Shown here: positions 47,281-58,796 of the stretch, in pieces
How positions within the stretch are numbered: position 1 is the first letter of the stretch
Layout: each line of letters begins with the position of its first letter
Assembly: GCF_001598215.1 (NCBI RefSeq)
Contig: NZ_BCXJ01000003.1
Coordinates: 434,001 to 498,000, forward strand
Origin: Shouchella clausii
GTDB lineage: Bacteria > Bacillota > Bacilli > Bacillales > Bacillaceae_D
Direction of reading: 5' to 3'
DNA: 64,000 bases
Translations under genes and position numbers: made by a program
The notes under the pieces: generated by a model
Told to the model about the DNA's origin: nothing
The model's input: the letters and a program-made list of their open reading frames with translations, nothing else
Database searches by the model: none

Positions 47281-48480
47281 TTAGTTGTTTGTGTTCATTC
47301 TCCCCACTTGACCAACCTTTGACGTTATTAATTGACGATTCTCTTCCATATAGGCATGCATACATAGGATAAATGTAATGATGCTCGCAAAAACAACCAA
47401 TACGATTACTCCACTTGTAAAGTCAATGCGGCCATTGTTAAATAGCTCAGCTAAAAAACCAGTAGCAACGTCTCCACCAAGAAAGTATGTGAAGGGGCTT
47501 AAGTGTAGGAATGGGTGCAAAGAGCTTATAAATTCATGTGTCATAGGAAAACCAACTGTCATCAGAATAGCAATCATCAAAGTCGCCATCTTGTTTTTTG
47601 TTAAAACAGCAGCGAAGGCTACGATCAGAACCAAATTAAAAATAGCAAGCACATGAAGGATAAATGTCTTCATCATGACATTCCATAAAGGCATTGTTTC
47701 AAAGATTGGGCTCCCATTATTAACAATAGGATATTGGAAAGAACCAGTTCCATTAAAAATACTTGCTAAGAAAAAACTGAAAACCAGAATAACGAAATAG
47801 AATGCGACAGTCACTCCAGCCATAAACGATAATTTCTTCATTAACAGGCTCGTAAACTTTTTAGGGAGTAAAACGTCAATGTTTATCCCCCCTCTGAATG
47901 AACGAAAATATGCCTCTGACAGAATAAGTGATGCGATCAACATAAATAATGTCGGGAAAAGGCTTTCCATTACTCGATACGTAAACGTCGCCCCAAATTT
48001 TTCAAAATGCAATGTATCTGGTTCTGCGTTTAATTCAATTAAGCGATTATTCACATGGCGTGTCATCATAAACTGATCAATCGCTTCTTCTGGAAATAAT
48101 TCTCCATTAGTCTCTTTATGTATATCCAAATTTCGATCGATCATTTTGTTAAAATAGACTAAGGCCTCTGAGAAATCGTTTTGATCAATAGCCTCTAAAA
48201 TATGTTGACCCCAAGAGATGTTTTCTTCGACCTCAATGATAGCTTCTTCAAATATGATCCGGTTCTCTTCCGAGATATGAGGATTTTCTAATTCTTCCTG
48301 ATAGAATGCAAGCGTTTCTTGATCATGATGTAAGTAACTTTGCATGTCTGCTCTAAAATCACTTCCGTCGATTGCATTTACGATATAGAGACCAACTACC
48401 CCTAAAAAAAGAATCGTTGTCGCTACGATTACAGCCTTGCTTCGGTAGATTTGTTTAAACAATAAGTAACTATAGCTCAT
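47281..48480 (-). CDS. ABC transporter permease with a large external domain
   Basis: 399 residues. One membrane segment near residues 17-36, then about 130 mostly hydrophilic, acidic residues (40-170), then five membrane segments. This is the layout of ABC exporter permeases with an extracytoplasmic loop. Its start overlaps the ATPase stop by four bases. Substrate unknown; peptide or antibiotic export is possible. Confidence 0.82.
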   Translation of the reverse strand: MSYSYLLFKQIYRSKAVIVATTILFLGVVGLYIVNAIDGSDFRADMQSYLHHDQETLAFYQEELENPHISEENRIIFEEAIIEVEENISWGQHILEAIDQNDFSEALVYFNKMIDRNLDIHKETNGELFPEEAIDQFMMTRHVNNRLIELNAEPDTLHFEKFGATFTYRVMESLFPTLFMLIASLILSEAYFRSFRGGINIDVLLPKKFTSLLMKKLSFMAGVTVAFYFVILVFSFFLASIFNGTGSFQYPIVNNGSPIFETMPLWNVMMKTFILHVLAIFNLVLIVAFAAVLTKNKMATLMIAILMTVGFPMTHEFISSLHPFLHLSPFTYFLGGDVATGFLAELFNNGRIDFTSGVIVLVVFASIITFILCMHAYMEENRQLITSKVGQVGRMNTNN

Positions 48481-49130
48481 CCATTTTCTCCTTTTTGACT
48501 TGCCTCTCTCATAACTAAAGAGCCGTTGCCTAACTCATAAATGTAATTACAAACTTTATAAATACGATCATCTTGATGTGATGAGAAGAGAATTGCTTTA
48601 TTCTTGCCTTTCTCTCGTGCTAACAACTTTTCAAACTTTTCAATGCTATTTGTATCTAATCCAATTGTCGGTTCGTCCATTAACCAGTATTCTGCGCCAC
48701 TAACCTCATACAGACCTAATAATACCCGCTGTTTCATGCCAAGCGAATACTTTTTGATAGGGATTTTAATATATTGATTCATTTCCCAATAATCTACCAC
48801 ATCATCTATACATGCATGTTTATTAGACCATTCTCTTTGAATGAATGTTAAATAATCAAAGCCTGTCAAGTTAGGATCAAACCATTCTGAACTTTCATAG
48901 TAAAACAGTTTCCGTTTTAATTCTGGCAAAGAATAGATTTCATGATTAGAAATGTAATAAATCGATCCTTTTGTTTCGCTGCGGATTCCTGCTATTGTCC
49001 GCAACAATGTCGTCTTTCCAGAACCATTTCGTGCTGATAACCCATAAATAAAACCTCTTTTCAACTCAGCATTGCCATTATAGAGAAGTTTTTCTCTAGT
49101 CACTAGGTCTAAATTCTCTATCTTTATCAT
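48477..49130 (-). CDS. ABC transporter ATP-binding protein
   Basis: 217 residues. Walker A is GLSARNGSGKTT (30-41), the signature YSLGMKQR is of the BcrA type, and Walker B is YWLMDEPTIGLD with intact Glu and an H-loop SSHQ. The ATG at 49130 is used; GTG at 49139 with AAGGAG seven bases upstream is equally possible. It pairs with the permease it overlaps. The AT-rich codon use here and in its partner differs from the flanking genes. Confidence 0.9.
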   Translation of the reverse strand: MIKIENLDLVTREKLLYNGNAELKRGFIYGLSARNGSGKTTLLRTIAGIRSETKGSIYYISNHEIYSLPELKRKLFYYESSEWFDPNLTGFDYLTFIQREWSNKHACIDDVVDYWEMNQYIKIPIKKYSLGMKQRVLLGLYEVSGAEYWLMDEPTIGLDTNSIEKFEKLLAREKGKNKAILFSSHQDDRIYKVCNYIYELGNGSLVMREASQKGENG

Positions 49131-49388
49131 TTTTCTCACTCTCCATCTCCTTAGGCCAATAACGTCTCTTACGCGTATTGGAGCATAAAGACTTAGCAAT
49201 TACGCTTCAACATTACCTCTAGAACGACTAGACTTTATTTATCCCTTCAAATACGAACTTCCTTTAGTTTATATAAAACTCCAGAATAATATTATCACAG
49301 AACGTTTTAATTTGTTCTAAAAATCAATGAAAACGAAAGTGAACATCGATTTTTAGAATAAGAAACAAACCCATTCTTATCTATCGAA

Positions 49389-49421
49389 AAAGGAGCCCCT
49401 TATGGAGCTCCTCCTTTTTTA
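49389..49421 (-). terminator. Terminator after the GH4 gene
   Basis: GGAGC/GCTCC stem flanked by A-rich and T-rich runs (CCTTTTTT and, on the reverse strand, CTCCTTTTT), directly at the end of the arabinose operon. Confidence 0.75.
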
Positions 49422-50945
49422 TTCGTTTGCAGAGTGAACCCTTTGCTCTGCAGCTGGACGCTTCATTGCTTTGTCTGCTTGACTGGCGTTTTTCATTGCT
49501 TCCGCTCGATTTTCTTTCATTTCGGCAACAGTCTTCGTTTTCAGGCGGGCTGCTCCGCTCGTGTCCTTTGTCGCTAGCCGCTGCTGCGTTTGTTGCCTTT
49601 GTTTGGCTTCGGCAATGCTTGTTTTATATTGGGGCAGCCATTTTTCTTGGGCAATGAGCATATCGTCGACAAGCTGCCAAATTTCAGGAGGGGTGCATAC
49701 GGCCCCGGTGAGCGGGTCCATCATAAACGCTTGCCGCAAGAGCTGGTCATCTCCAGTTACGGCTGCTTCTACCGCAAGGCGTTGGACGTTAATGCTTACG
49801 TTGCAAACGGCGGCGCAGCCAATGGGCAAGTCGCCTATGACGGGCATATTGATGCCGTTTCTATCGACGTAGCCAGGGGCTTCAATAATGCAATCAGAGG
49901 GCAAATTCGAGATGACGTTTTGGTTGACCACATTAAAATGCCCTCTGTAGATACGCCCTGTTTCTAACGCTTCAACAATATATGAACCATGTTCTTGGCC
50001 GCGCTCGCTTTCAGTAAAAACGAAAGCTGGCTCGTTCATCCAATTAGGAAAGTCTTCTTTAAACCAGTTGCGCCCTTCTTTGCAAACGCGCAAATAGCCT
50101 CCGGTTTCGCCGTTAATCCACGTGCCGAGGTCAATCCAATCGCCAATTTCCTCTTGCCGTTTTCGGTACCAAGGTACATATTCGCTTAAATGGCCGTTGG
50201 ATTCTGTGCTGTAATAGCCAAAACGCTTGAGCATATCGATGCGCACTTTTTCTGTTTTGCTGTATTCAGGATGGTTTTCAAACGCTTCGAGCAACATGCC
50301 CGTTAAATCTTTGCCGTCATGTTTGATTTGAATGTACCATGTTTGGTGATTGATACCGGCGCAGACAATGTCAACTTCTTCTGGCTGAAGCCCAAACACG
50401 TCAGCAATTTGCCGATGACCACCTTGAACACCATGGCATAGTCCGACCGTGTTGACACCGCCGTAGTGGTTGCACGCCCATGTGAGCATCGCCATTGGAT
50501 TGGCGTAATTTAATAGGAGGCAGTCTTGTTCGGCAACGTCACGGATGTCTTCGCAAATGGCGAGCATTTCGTGGATCCCTCGTTGGCCGTACATAATCCC
50601 CCCTGCTGAAAGGGTATCGCCGACACATTGGTCGATGCCGTAACGGAGCGGAATATCGATGTCTTGCTCAAATGCTTCAAGTCCACCAACGCGGGCAACG
50701 TTAAAAATGTAACGCGCCCCCGTTAACGCTTCTCTACGGTCAAGGGTGGCGTGGATTTGAATAGGAAGGCCGTTTCCATTGATATCACGTTGGCATAACT
50801 GTGTCACCATTTGCAGATTTTCCTGATTGATGTCTGTGAAAGCGACTTCGATTGTCGAAAAAGCAGGAACAGACAGCAAATCCCGCAATAACATACGGGT
50901 AAAGCCGATGCTGCCTGCGCCAATAAAGGCAATTTTAAATGGCAT
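49419..50945 (-). CDS. Glycoside hydrolase family 4 (alpha-galactosidase MelA-like)
   Basis: 508 residues. The N-terminal NAD-binding FIGAGSIGFTRMLLRDLL is followed by NYANPMAMLTWACN, the manganese cysteine in GLCHGVQGG and the INHQTWY region, all hallmarks of GH4 redox-assisted glycosidases. The family includes alpha-galactosidases and uronidases; the MelA branch fits best. The last 70 or so residues are an unusual low-complexity Ala/Lys/Gln-rich tail. The ATG at 50945 is better spaced than that at 50954. It ends the arabinose unit, so it may trim galactose- or arabinose-containing side chains. Confidence 0.85.
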   Translation of the reverse strand: MPFKIAFIGAGSIGFTRMLLRDLLSVPAFSTIEVAFTDINQENLQMVTQLCQRDINGNGLPIQIHATLDRREALTGARYIFNVARVGGLEAFEQDIDIPLRYGIDQCVGDTLSAGGIMYGQRGIHEMLAICEDIRDVAEQDCLLLNYANPMAMLTWACNHYGGVNTVGLCHGVQGGHRQIADVFGLQPEEVDIVCAGINHQTWYIQIKHDGKDLTGMLLEAFENHPEYSKTEKVRIDMLKRFGYYSTESNGHLSEYVPWYRKRQEEIGDWIDLGTWINGETGGYLRVCKEGRNWFKEDFPNWMNEPAFVFTESERGQEHGSYIVEALETGRIYRGHFNVVNQNVISNLPSDCIIEAPGYVDRNGINMPVIGDLPIGCAAVCNVSINVQRLAVEAAVTGDDQLLRQAFMMDPLTGAVCTPPEIWQLVDDMLIAQEKWLPQYKTSIAEAKQRQQTQQRLATKDTSGAARLKTKTVAEMKENRAEAMKNASQADKAMKRPAAEQRVHSANE

Positions 50946-50977
50946 TTGTTTCATCCTTTCTTTAGTAGATGACCGCG

Positions 50978-52138
50978 TTATCCCCGGCGCTTATTGACGA
51001 CGTCGAATGCGACAGCAGCCAATAGTACAAGTCCTTTAATAGCCTGCTGCCAATCGATGCCAAGTCCGAGTATCGACATGCCGTTATTCATCACACCCAT
51101 GACGAGGCCGCCGACGACAGCGCCAATGATCGTCCCCACGCCGCCATAGGCAGAAGCACCGCCTATAAAGGCAGCCGCTATCGCATCGAGTTCGAATAAA
51201 TTCCCTGCCCGCGGGGTGGCAGCATTTAGCCTAGCGGCAAAAATGAGGCCTGACAGCGCTGCAAGTATGCCCATATTGACAAACACAGCAAACGTCACGC
51301 GCTTGGTCTTAATCCCAGACAATGCTGCTGCTTTTTCATTCCCTCCAACGGCGTAGATGTGACGGCCAAACACCGTTTTTTTCGTGACGAAGGCATAAAA
51401 GGCAATCAAAGCGACAAGCAAGATTAGAATGTTTGGAATGCCGCGGTAACTGGCTAATACATAGGTAAACACCAGAATAACCGCTGCGATAGCTACTAAT
51501 TTAACGGTAAACCATGCAGGACTTGCAACAGGCAAATCATGATGAAGTTGCTTCTTCCTTCCCTTTATTTGCATTACTATTAAAACAGTCGTAAGCACGA
51601 CTCCAAGGAACATCGAAAAAAGATGTATCGAATCGCCGTTAAACAAATCAGGCAAAAACCCTGAGCTTAGTTGTTGAAAAGAAGGGGGATAGGAAGCAAT
51701 TGACTGCCCTTCAAGCATGATTAACGTAATTCCTCTAAAAATGAGCATGCCTGCTAATGTCACAATAAAGGCAGGAATTTGCACATATGCAACCCAAAAT
51801 CCTTGCCAAGCACCAACGAGAGCGCCGGCAATGAGGCAGATGAGAACAGCTAACACTGGATGGACATTTAACTCAATCATTAAAATCGCTGACAGCGCAC
51901 CGATAAAAGCAGCAACGGAGCCAACGGATAAATCAATATGGCCTGTGATGATAATCATGACCATTCCAATTGCCAAAATTAAAATATAGCTGTTTTGTAA
52001 AATGATATTTGTAATATTTAACGGCTGCAGCAAAATGCCATCCGTTAACAGCTGGAATAAGAGCATAATAAACAGCAACGCACAAGTCATGCTATATTGG
52101 CGCACGTTGTTTTGGACAATATTAAGAAATGCTTTCAT
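50978..52138 (-). CDS. Pentose ABC transporter permease (XylH/GguB/AraH type)
   Basis: 386 residues, ten or so membrane segments. Signatures are [16 protein letters not shown] and the C-terminal [22 protein letters not shown], as in RbsC/XylH-type permeases. It overlaps the ATPase gene by 17 bases. The substrate is probably L-arabinose or a related pentose, from the operon. Confidence 0.92.
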   Translation of the reverse strand: MKAFLNIVQNNVRQYSMTCALLFIMLLFQLLTDGILLQPLNITNIILQNSYILILAIGMVMIIITGHIDLSVGSVAAFIGALSAILMIELNVHPVLAVLICLIAGALVGAWQGFWVAYVQIPAFIVTLAGMLIFRGITLIMLEGQSIASYPPSFQQLSSGFLPDLFNGDSIHLFSMFLGVVLTTVLIVMQIKGRKKQLHHDLPVASPAWFTVKLVAIAAVILVFTYVLASYRGIPNILILLVALIAFYAFVTKKTVFGRHIYAVGGNEKAAALSGIKTKRVTFAVFVNMGILAALSGLIFAARLNAATPRAGNLFELDAIAAAFIGGASAYGGVGTIIGAVVGGLVMGVMNNGMSILGLGIDWQQAIKGLVLLAAVAFDVVNKRRG

Positions 52139-53672
52139 GGTGATCCTCCATTTCCATTGTCATTCGCCTCATCAAACGCTCTTGGGAAAGGTCTTTCTTT
52201 TCAAGTTCTCCTGTGATGCGCCCTTTGTTCATTGTATAAACACGGTCGGCCATGCCAAGTAGTTCTGGCAGTTCAGAAGAAATCAGTAGAATTGCTTTTC
52301 CTTTGGCAGCAAGCTCGCGAATGAGCGTATAAATCTCATACTTTGCGCCGACGTCAATTCCACGTGTCGGTTCGTCTAAAATTAATACATCCGGGTCGGC
52401 TAAAATCCATTTGCTTAACACGACTTTTTGCTGGTTGCCGCCACTGAGCTTACCTGTTTCTTGCAAGATGGAATGCGCTTTAATTTGCAGTTTCCTCATA
52501 AACGATTCTGCTACCTGTGTCTCTTCCATTTGATCGATGATTTGATTTTTGGAGACGGCAGGTAAGTTGGCCAGTGAGATGTTTTCTTTTATATCATTCA
52601 TCAACACGAGCCCATAGGATTTTCGGTCTTCGGTTGCGTAGGCGAGGCCGTGATCGATTGCTGCGCGTACAGAAGGGATCGAGATGGCTTTGCCATCTTT
52701 CTTGATCGTGCCCGTTATGTTTGTGCCATACGATTTGCCGAATAAGCTCATCGCCAGTTCTGTGCGCCCGGCACCCATTAAGCCAGCAATGCCAACAATC
52801 TCGCCTTTTCTTACGTGCAAACTGACATCATGGATGATTTGCCGATCCCTTTGCACTGGATGAAACACATTCCAATTTTCGATCGAAAACACGATATTGC
52901 CGATCTCACTTTGCCCTTCTGGATAGCGGTTTGTTAAATCTCTGCCGACCATCCCTCGAATGATGCGGTCTTCGCTCACATCTTCCGTATGCAAATCAAG
53001 CGTTTCAATTGTTTTGCCATCCCGCAAGATGGTAACCGAATCGGCGATTGCCTTAATTTCATTCAACTTATGGGAAATGATAATGGACGTCACGCCTTGT
53101 TCTTTTAATTCCGCTAATAGTTTGAGCAAGTTTTCGCTGTCGCTCTCGTTTAGTGAAGCCGTCGGTTCATCTAATATGAGCAACTTTACGTTTTTAGCGA
53201 GCGCTTTGGCGATTTCCACCAGTTGTTGTTTGCCGACACCGATGTGTTTAATCAGCGTCTGGTGTGATTCTGCCAATTTCACTTTTTTAAGGAGCGCTTC
53301 CGCTTTCGTTGCGGTCTCGGCCCAATCGATGATGCCGCGTTGTTTTTGTTCATTTCCTAAAAAGATATTCTCGGCGATGCTAAGCTCTGGGATTAGGGCA
53401 AGTTCTTGATGAATGATGACAATCCGTTTCTCTTCGCTTTGTTTCAAGTCTTTAAAACGGCAGACTTCGCCTTCAAACAAGATGTCCCCTTCGTACGTAC
53501 CGTATCCGTAAACACCGCTTAGCACTTTCATTAACGTCGACTTTCCTGCGCCATTTTCCCCGCAAAGTGCATGGATTTCGCCTCGTTTTACTTTTAAATT
53601 GACATTGCTTAATGCCTTTACACCGGAAAATGCTTTGGTAATGTTTTTCATTTCCAGCAAAATATCGGCCAT
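52122..53672 (-). CDS. Pentose ABC transporter ATPase (two ABC domains)
   Basis: 516 residues. First ABC domain: Walker [10 protein letters not shown], Walker [12 protein letters not shown]. Second domain: a modified Walker A (GLMGAGRTE), signature [14 protein letters not shown] and [15 protein letters not shown]. This double-domain form is that of XylG/GguA/AraG. The ATG at 53672 is favoured over the GTG at 53681 because of the AGAGGTG spacing. Confidence 0.93.
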   Translation of the reverse strand: MADILLEMKNITKAFSGVKALSNVNLKVKRGEIHALCGENGAGKSTLMKVLSGVYGYGTYEGDILFEGEVCRFKDLKQSEEKRIVIIHQELALIPELSIAENIFLGNEQKQRGIIDWAETATKAEALLKKVKLAESHQTLIKHIGVGKQQLVEIAKALAKNVKLLILDEPTASLNESDSENLLKLLAELKEQGVTSIIISHKLNEIKAIADSVTILRDGKTIETLDLHTEDVSEDRIIRGMVGRDLTNRYPEGQSEIGNIVFSIENWNVFHPVQRDRQIIHDVSLHVRKGEIVGIAGLMGAGRTELAMSLFGKSYGTNITGTIKKDGKAISIPSVRAAIDHGLAYATEDRKSYGLVLMNDIKENISLANLPAVSKNQIIDQMEETQVAESFMRKLQIKAHSILQETGKLSGGNQQKVVLSKWILADPDVLILDEPTRGIDVGAKYEIYTLIRELAAKGKAILLISSELPELLGMADRVYTMNKGRITGELEKKDLSQERLMRRMTMEMEDHHESIS

Positions 53673-53718
53673 TTGCTTCACCTCTTTTTTAGAGCAGGCG
53701 GCTATTAGCTAGCCGCTG

Positions 53719-54795
53719 TTATTGATCAAGCTGGGATGCCTCATAGTAGCCGCTGTCAATCAGCACTTCCTCGTAGTTGTCTTGGTCCACAACGACGGGC
53801 TCTTCCAAGAATGCAGGAACGACTTTCGCATTATTGTCGTACGTGTTTGTGTCATTGACTTCCGGTTCTTCCCCTTGTAGCACTGCTTCCGTCATCTCTA
53901 CCGCCTTTTTGGCAAGCAGCCGCGTATCTTTAAAGACGGTCATTGCCTGTTCCCCTTTGATGACAGCATTGACTGCTGGAAGATCTGCATCTTGTCCCGT
54001 TACAATCGGCATATTATCAACGGTGTAGCCTGAATTTTTTAAAGAGGCGATGATGCCGATGCTTAACAAGTCAGCTGGCGCTAAAACCGCATGGAGCTCT
54101 TCACCCCCTCCATAATTAGAGCTGAGCAAATTGTCCATCCTGCTTTGCGCTTTGGCGCCGTCCCAGCCTAAAATGGCAATCTGGTTGAAATCCGTCTGTC
54201 CACTTGGAACCACTAGCTTGCCTTGATCGATGTAAGGCTGAAGAACAGACATTGCCCCTTTAAAAAAGAACGTCGCATTGTTGTCATCTGGAGAACCTGC
54301 GAATAACTCAATGTTAAAAGGCCCCTCTTCTTCTTCGAGATTTAAAGCTTCTACAATGTACTCTCCTTGGAGCACGCCGACTTTATAATTATCAAAAGTG
54401 GCATAGTAATCGACGTACTCAGAATTCATGATTAAGCGGTCATACGAAATCACTGGGATGTTTTCAGCATTGGCACTTTCGAGTACACTTGTTAGCGTTT
54501 CTCCGTCAATGGAAGCAATGACAAGGGCATCGACTCCTCTAGTGATCATATTTTCAATTTGCGAGAATTGGTTTTCGACAATATCTTCCGCATATTGCAA
54601 ATCTGTGTTGTACCCTAACTCCTCAAAATAGGCAACCATTTGGTTGCCATCCGCAATCCAACGTTCAGACGACTGGGTCGGCATCGCGATCCCGATCGTC
54701 CCTTTGCTGCCTTCCTCTCCAGAGCTTTGCTGGATGCAGCCAGCTGTCATGAAAAGAAGACTGGCTACAGTGCCAAGTCCAATTGCTTTTCGCAT
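53719..54795 (-). CDS. Pentose-binding lipoprotein (ChvE/XylF type)
   Basis: 358 residues. A signal peptide ends in the lipobox FMTAGC. The periplasmic-binding-protein fold has [33 protein letters not shown] and [19 protein letters not shown], as in ChvE-like multiple sugar-binding proteins. ATG at 54795 with TAGGAGG; the longer frame would run through the cre box. Binds L-arabinose or another monosaccharide for the adjacent importer. Confidence 0.93.
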   Translation of the reverse strand: MRKAIGLGTVASLLFMTAGCIQQSSGEEGSKGTIGIAMPTQSSERWIADGNQMVAYFEELGYNTDLQYAEDIVENQFSQIENMITRGVDALVIASIDGETLTSVLESANAENIPVISYDRLIMNSEYVDYYATFDNYKVGVLQGEYIVEALNLEEEEGPFNIELFAGSPDDNNATFFFKGAMSVLQPYIDQGKLVVPSGQTDFNQIAILGWDGAKAQSRMDNLLSSNYGGGEELHAVLAPADLLSIGIIASLKNSGYTVDNMPIVTGQDADLPAVNAVIKGEQAMTVFKDTRLLAKKAVEMTEAVLQGEEPEVNDTNTYDNNAKVVPAFLEEPVVVDQDNYEEVLIDSGYYEASQLDQ

Positions 54796-54815
54796 GATGT
54801 GCCTCCTACGCAATT

Positions 54816-54829
54816 TGATAACGCTTTCA
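54816..54829. promoter_or_regulatory. Perfect cre box before the pentose-binding gene
   Basis: TGATAACGCTTTCA (reverse TGAAAGCGTTATCA) matches the cre consensus at every position. It lies about 20 bases before the start, so CcpA could repress by roadblock. Confidence 0.85.
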
Positions 54830-54905
54830 ACGTTATGGAGCTTGTTTCTCAAAATGCATATGCCTTTGGCTTGCTTTTCATACGCTTTATTTCGCTGATG
54901 AAAAA

Positions 54906-54936
54906 GCAAGAAGCTGTACCTTTGTCAGCCCCTTGC
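54906..54936 (-). terminator. Intercistronic hairpin after araA
   Basis: On the reverse strand GCAAG...CTTGC with an inner CTG/CAG pair is followed by TTTTT, 18 bases after the araA stop. Probably a partial terminator that sets enzyme against transporter levels. Confidence 0.55.
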
Positions 54937-54953
54937 CTTTCTATGATGCTTGC

Positions 54954-56414
54954 TTAATAAGAGCGGCGGTTCCAAAAAAGTTCCTTTCTCACCTGGCCAA
55001 CATTTGAATGATCATCGATGACGATACATTCAATCCCCATAAGGCCAGCCCAATCAGTCAATTGTTCTTTTGAAATCTCATAAGAAAACACGGAATGATG
55101 GGCACCGCCAGCATAAATCCATGCTTCTGTCGCTTCTGAAAAAGAAGGAAGGGGCTTCCACAGCACACTTGCTACCGGTAACTTCGGCATGTCATGCGGG
55201 TTTTCAACTGCTTCGACCTCGTTGGCGACTAAGCGAAAGCGGGAGCCCATATCAATAAGGGCCGCATTCAATGCACGGCCTGCTTTGCCTTTGAATACAA
55301 GCCGCGCTGGGTCCTCCCTATTCCCCATTGACAGCGGGGCGACTACAATCTCTGGTTTTTGGGCACTGATCGTCGGACAGACTTCGAGCATGTGGGAGCC
55401 TAAAATCATTTCCTGTCCAGGTTCCAAATGATTTGTATAATCTTCCATAAACGATGTCCCTACGTTGCCTGCCAGCACTTTTAGCACACGCAATAAGGCA
55501 GCTGTTTTCCAATCGCCTTCTCCAGCAAATCCGTACCCTTTTGCCATGAGACGTTGAACGGCGAGGCCAGGCAGTTGCTTCATGCCATGCAAGTCTTCAA
55601 ACGTAGTCGAGAAAGCGCGGAAATCGCCTTGCTGCAAAAATCGCTCGAGCCCTATCTCGATTCGGGCTTGCTCTTCAACGGCCGCAATGTTTACGTCTGG
55701 ACGAAACGTATAAAGGCTCCTATATTCATCCATTAAGGCGTTGACATCTTCTGTCGATACGCGATCAATGATTTCAACTAAATCGCCAACCCCAAAGCCA
55801 GACACAGACCAACCAAGCTTGATTTGCGCTTCGACTTTATCTCCTTCTGTCACAGCAACTTCGCGCATGTTGTCTCCAAAACGAGCGACTTTTAACTGCT
55901 TGCTCTCTTGATAGGCATTGACCGTTTTCATCCAGTCGCCTATCCGTTTCATAACGCGGGCATCTTGCCAATGGCCTGCTACGACTTTCCGGTCAATGTT
56001 CATTCTCGATACCATAAAGCCAAATTCACGATCGCCATGTGCAGACTGGTTCAAATTCATAAAGTCCATGTCAATGTCGCCCCACGGAATGTCGCGGTTA
56101 TATTGAGTATGGAAGTGGAGCATTGGCTTGTTTAACTCGTTTAGGCCAGCGATCCACATCTTTGCTGGCGAAAATGTATGCATCCACGTAATGATGCCAG
56201 CACAGTTGTTGTCGCCATTGGCTGCGCGAAACAACTCAAGTATACGTTCAGGCGAGGAAGCCACTGGCTTGAGAACAAGCTCCTCTGGCAACTTTTCCTT
56301 GAGGCGCTCCACCATCACTTTGGAATGAGCTGCTACTTCATCAAGAGCCTCCTGTCCATAGAGGGGTTGGCTTCCGGTTATAAACCAAAATTGGTATTTT
56401 CCTTGTTTATGCAT
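54954..56414 (-). CDS. araA: L-Arabinose isomerase
   Basis: 486 residues. [35 protein letters not shown] and [27 protein letters not shown] (manganese ligands) are AraA signatures. It converts L-arabinose to L-ribulose. It overlaps araB by eight bases and is followed by a hairpin and the sugar transporter genes. Confidence 0.96.
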   Translation of the reverse strand: MHKQGKYQFWFITGSQPLYGQEALDEVAAHSKVMVERLKEKLPEELVLKPVASSPERILELFRAANGDNNCAGIITWMHTFSPAKMWIAGLNELNKPMLHFHTQYNRDIPWGDIDMDFMNLNQSAHGDREFGFMVSRMNIDRKVVAGHWQDARVMKRIGDWMKTVNAYQESKQLKVARFGDNMREVAVTEGDKVEAQIKLGWSVSGFGVGDLVEIIDRVSTEDVNALMDEYRSLYTFRPDVNIAAVEEQARIEIGLERFLQQGDFRAFSTTFEDLHGMKQLPGLAVQRLMAKGYGFAGEGDWKTAALLRVLKVLAGNVGTSFMEDYTNHLEPGQEMILGSHMLEVCPTISAQKPEIVVAPLSMGNREDPARLVFKGKAGRALNAALIDMGSRFRLVANEVEAVENPHDMPKLPVASVLWKPLPSFSEATEAWIYAGGAHHSVFSYEISKEQLTDWAGLMGIECIVIDDHSNVGQVRKELFWNRRSY

Positions 56415-58092
56415 GCACGGCTCCTCCTTTTGCTTTACTGCGCAACTGTTTAAGTGTCTTCATTACATCGTTTTCGCCCCTGCCAAAGTAGTCATGGAGT
56501 TTGCTATATTCCTCGTATAGAGCCTGATATAAAGGGACATTTTCACGATTTGGTTTAAAGGAGCGCGCTTTCGTGTGGGCCATTTTTTCAGCAGCAGCAA
56601 ATATCGTCTCATACCCGCCAGCTTCATGGCCTGCAGCCACACTTGCAAACATGGCAGCCCCAAGAGCAGGCGTTTGTTTTGAAGCAGCCACTTTTATTTC
56701 AAGATTTGTGACATCGGCGTAAATTTGCATGAGCAACTCATTTTTTTGAGGCAGTCCTCCGCAAGCATAAAGAACGTTCACCTCGACGCCGCTGTCTCTG
56801 AAAGCGTCAACAATTTTTTTCGTGCCAAATGCGGTCGCCTCCAGCAATGTCCGGTACAATTCTTCTGCCTTTGTTTGCAGCGTGTATCCTAAAATAAGCC
56901 CTGTCAAATTTGCATCGACAAGCGTTGAACGGTTTCCGTTCCACCAATCAAGAGCGAGCAAACCGGTTTCACCAGGACGGTAAGCGGCCGCCTTTTCTTC
57001 TAGCAACGAATGAAGCGGTTTTCCTGCTTGTTCCGCTTCTTGTTTCAAGTCAGCGGGAATGCCGTGTTTCATCAACCATGCAAATATATCCCCAACTGCA
57101 GACTGCCCTGCCTCATAGCCAAAGTATCCTGGCACAATGCCGTCTTCTACTACGCCGCACATTCCTTCGACTTCTCTCTCCTCTTTAGCCAACACAAGAT
57201 GGCAAATCGATGTGCCCATTACCATAACCATTTTCCCTGGTGTGACCACGCCTGCGGCTGGGACAGCCACATGGGCATCGACATTCCCTACCGCAACAGC
57301 CGTACCAGGCTTAAGGCCAAGCGTTTCCGCCATTTCTGCTGTTAGCCCGCCAGCACGTTGGCCAGGGGCAAGAATATCACCGCGGAGTTTTGTCGTTGTC
57401 AGCCGGGAAAGGCCTGGATCTAGGGCGGTAAAAAAGGATTCGTTTGGATAGCCGTCGCGTTTGTGCCACATCGCCTTATACCCTGCTGTACAACTGTTGC
57501 GTACAATCGTGCCAGTGAGCTGCGCTACGACCCAATCGGTTGCTTCTAAGAAAACGTCTGCTTTCTCAAACATGTCGCGGTCTTCATTAAAAATTTGCCA
57601 AATTTTCGACACCATCCACTCGGACGAATACTTGCCTCCGTATCGAGCTAAAAAGGCCTCTTTTCGTTCCTCGGCAATGCGGTTGATTTCATCGGCTTCA
57701 TCTTGGGCGGCATGGTGCTTCCACAACTTCACCCAACTATGGGGCCTGTCGGCGAGCTGTGGGTCAAAGCATAAAGGTTCTCCATGCTCGTCAACCGGAA
57801 GCATTGTGCATGCGGTAAAGTCAATGCCAATGCCAATCACTTGAGAAGCGCTTATTTCTGCGATCTCTACAACTTTTGGCACCGACAAACGCAGTACATC
57901 TAAATAGTCACCAGGATGTTGCAATGCCCACTCCGGCTCGAGCGAACGTCCGCCATCTGGCAAGTACTGATCGATAACGCCATGTGCATAGGGCGTTACA
58001 TGTTCAGCCACTTCGGCGCCATTTTCTAAATCAACTAAGACCGCCCTCCCCGATTCAGTCCCATAATCAATTCCAATCGTGTAGCGCTTCAT
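56407..58092 (-). CDS. araB: L-Ribulokinase
   Basis: 561 residues, FGGY kinase family. [44 protein letters not shown] and [19 protein letters not shown] are typical of AraB. It phosphorylates L-ribulose. ATGA overlap with araD. Confidence 0.96.
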   Translation of the reverse strand: MKRYTIGIDYGTESGRAVLVDLENGAEVAEHVTPYAHGVIDQYLPDGGRSLEPEWALQHPGDYLDVLRLSVPKVVEIAEISASQVIGIGIDFTACTMLPVDEHGEPLCFDPQLADRPHSWVKLWKHHAAQDEADEINRIAEERKEAFLARYGGKYSSEWMVSKIWQIFNEDRDMFEKADVFLEATDWVVAQLTGTIVRNSCTAGYKAMWHKRDGYPNESFFTALDPGLSRLTTTKLRGDILAPGQRAGGLTAEMAETLGLKPGTAVAVGNVDAHVAVPAAGVVTPGKMVMVMGTSICHLVLAKEEREVEGMCGVVEDGIVPGYFGYEAGQSAVGDIFAWLMKHGIPADLKQEAEQAGKPLHSLLEEKAAAYRPGETGLLALDWWNGNRSTLVDANLTGLILGYTLQTKAEELYRTLLEATAFGTKKIVDAFRDSGVEVNVLYACGGLPQKNELLMQIYADVTNLEIKVAASKQTPALGAAMFASVAAGHEAGGYETIFAAAEKMAHTKARSFKPNRENVPLYQALYEEYSKLHDYFGRGENDVMKTLKQLRSKAKGGAVHA

Positions 58093-58796
58093 CCTTTTGT
58101 CTCTCCCCTTTCCTGCCCGTAATAGGCATGTTCTCCGTGCTTTCGCAAATAATGACGATCAAGAAGCTGTTGCGAAATGCTTTCGGCGTTTGCGTTAAGC
58201 CCGATCGTATGAGCCGCCATTTGCGCCACCTCTTCGAGCACAACCGCGTGATAGACCGCTTCTTTCGGCGAGCGCCCCCATGTAAACGGCGCATGGCCGT
58301 GAACGAGAACAGCTGGTGTTTCAAGTGGGTCTTGAAAACGGAATGTCTCGGCAATCACGTTGCCCGTCTCTTTTTCATAAGCGCCATTGATTTCTTCTGG
58401 CGTCATTTTTCGTGTACATGGCACTTCACCGTAAAAATAGTCGGCATGGGTGGTACCAAAGGGAGGAAGGGACATTCCCGCCTGCGCCCAACTTGTTGCC
58501 CATCGAGAATGGGTATGGACAATCCCTTCTATATGGGGAAAGGTTCGATACAGAACGAGATGTGTATCAAGATCCGATGATGGGTTGAGCTCCCCTTCAA
58601 CGATTTCGCCATCAAGGGTAACGACAACGATATCTTCTACACGCATTTCGTCGTAGGCCAAACCGCTTGGTTTAATGGCAACAAGGTTGTTTTCACGGTC
58701 AATGCCACTGGCATTTCCCCACGTAAACGTGACAAGCCCGTGTTTCGGCAAACTTTGATTTGCTTCCCATACGTGATGCTTAAGAACGTCCAACAT
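58089..58796 (-). CDS. araD: L-Ribulose-5-phosphate 4-epimerase
   Basis: 235 residues, class II aldolase/epimerase family. [13 protein letters not shown], the zinc ligands in HTHSRWAT and the [12 protein letters not shown] segment are intact. It converts L-ribulose 5-phosphate to D-xylulose 5-phosphate. ATG at 58796 with a GAAGG site; the start region overlaps araM by 17 bases. Confidence 0.95.
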   Translation of the reverse strand: MLDVLKHHVWEANQSLPKHGLVTFTWGNASGIDRENNLVAIKPSGLAYDEMRVEDIVVVTLDGEIVEGELNPSSDLDTHLVLYRTFPHIEGIVHTHSRWATSWAQAGMSLPPFGTTHADYFYGEVPCTRKMTPEEINGAYEKETGNVIAETFRFQDPLETPAVLVHGHAPFTWGRSPKEAVYHAVVLEEVAQMAAHTIGLNANAESISQQLLDRHYLRKHGEHAYYGQERGETKG

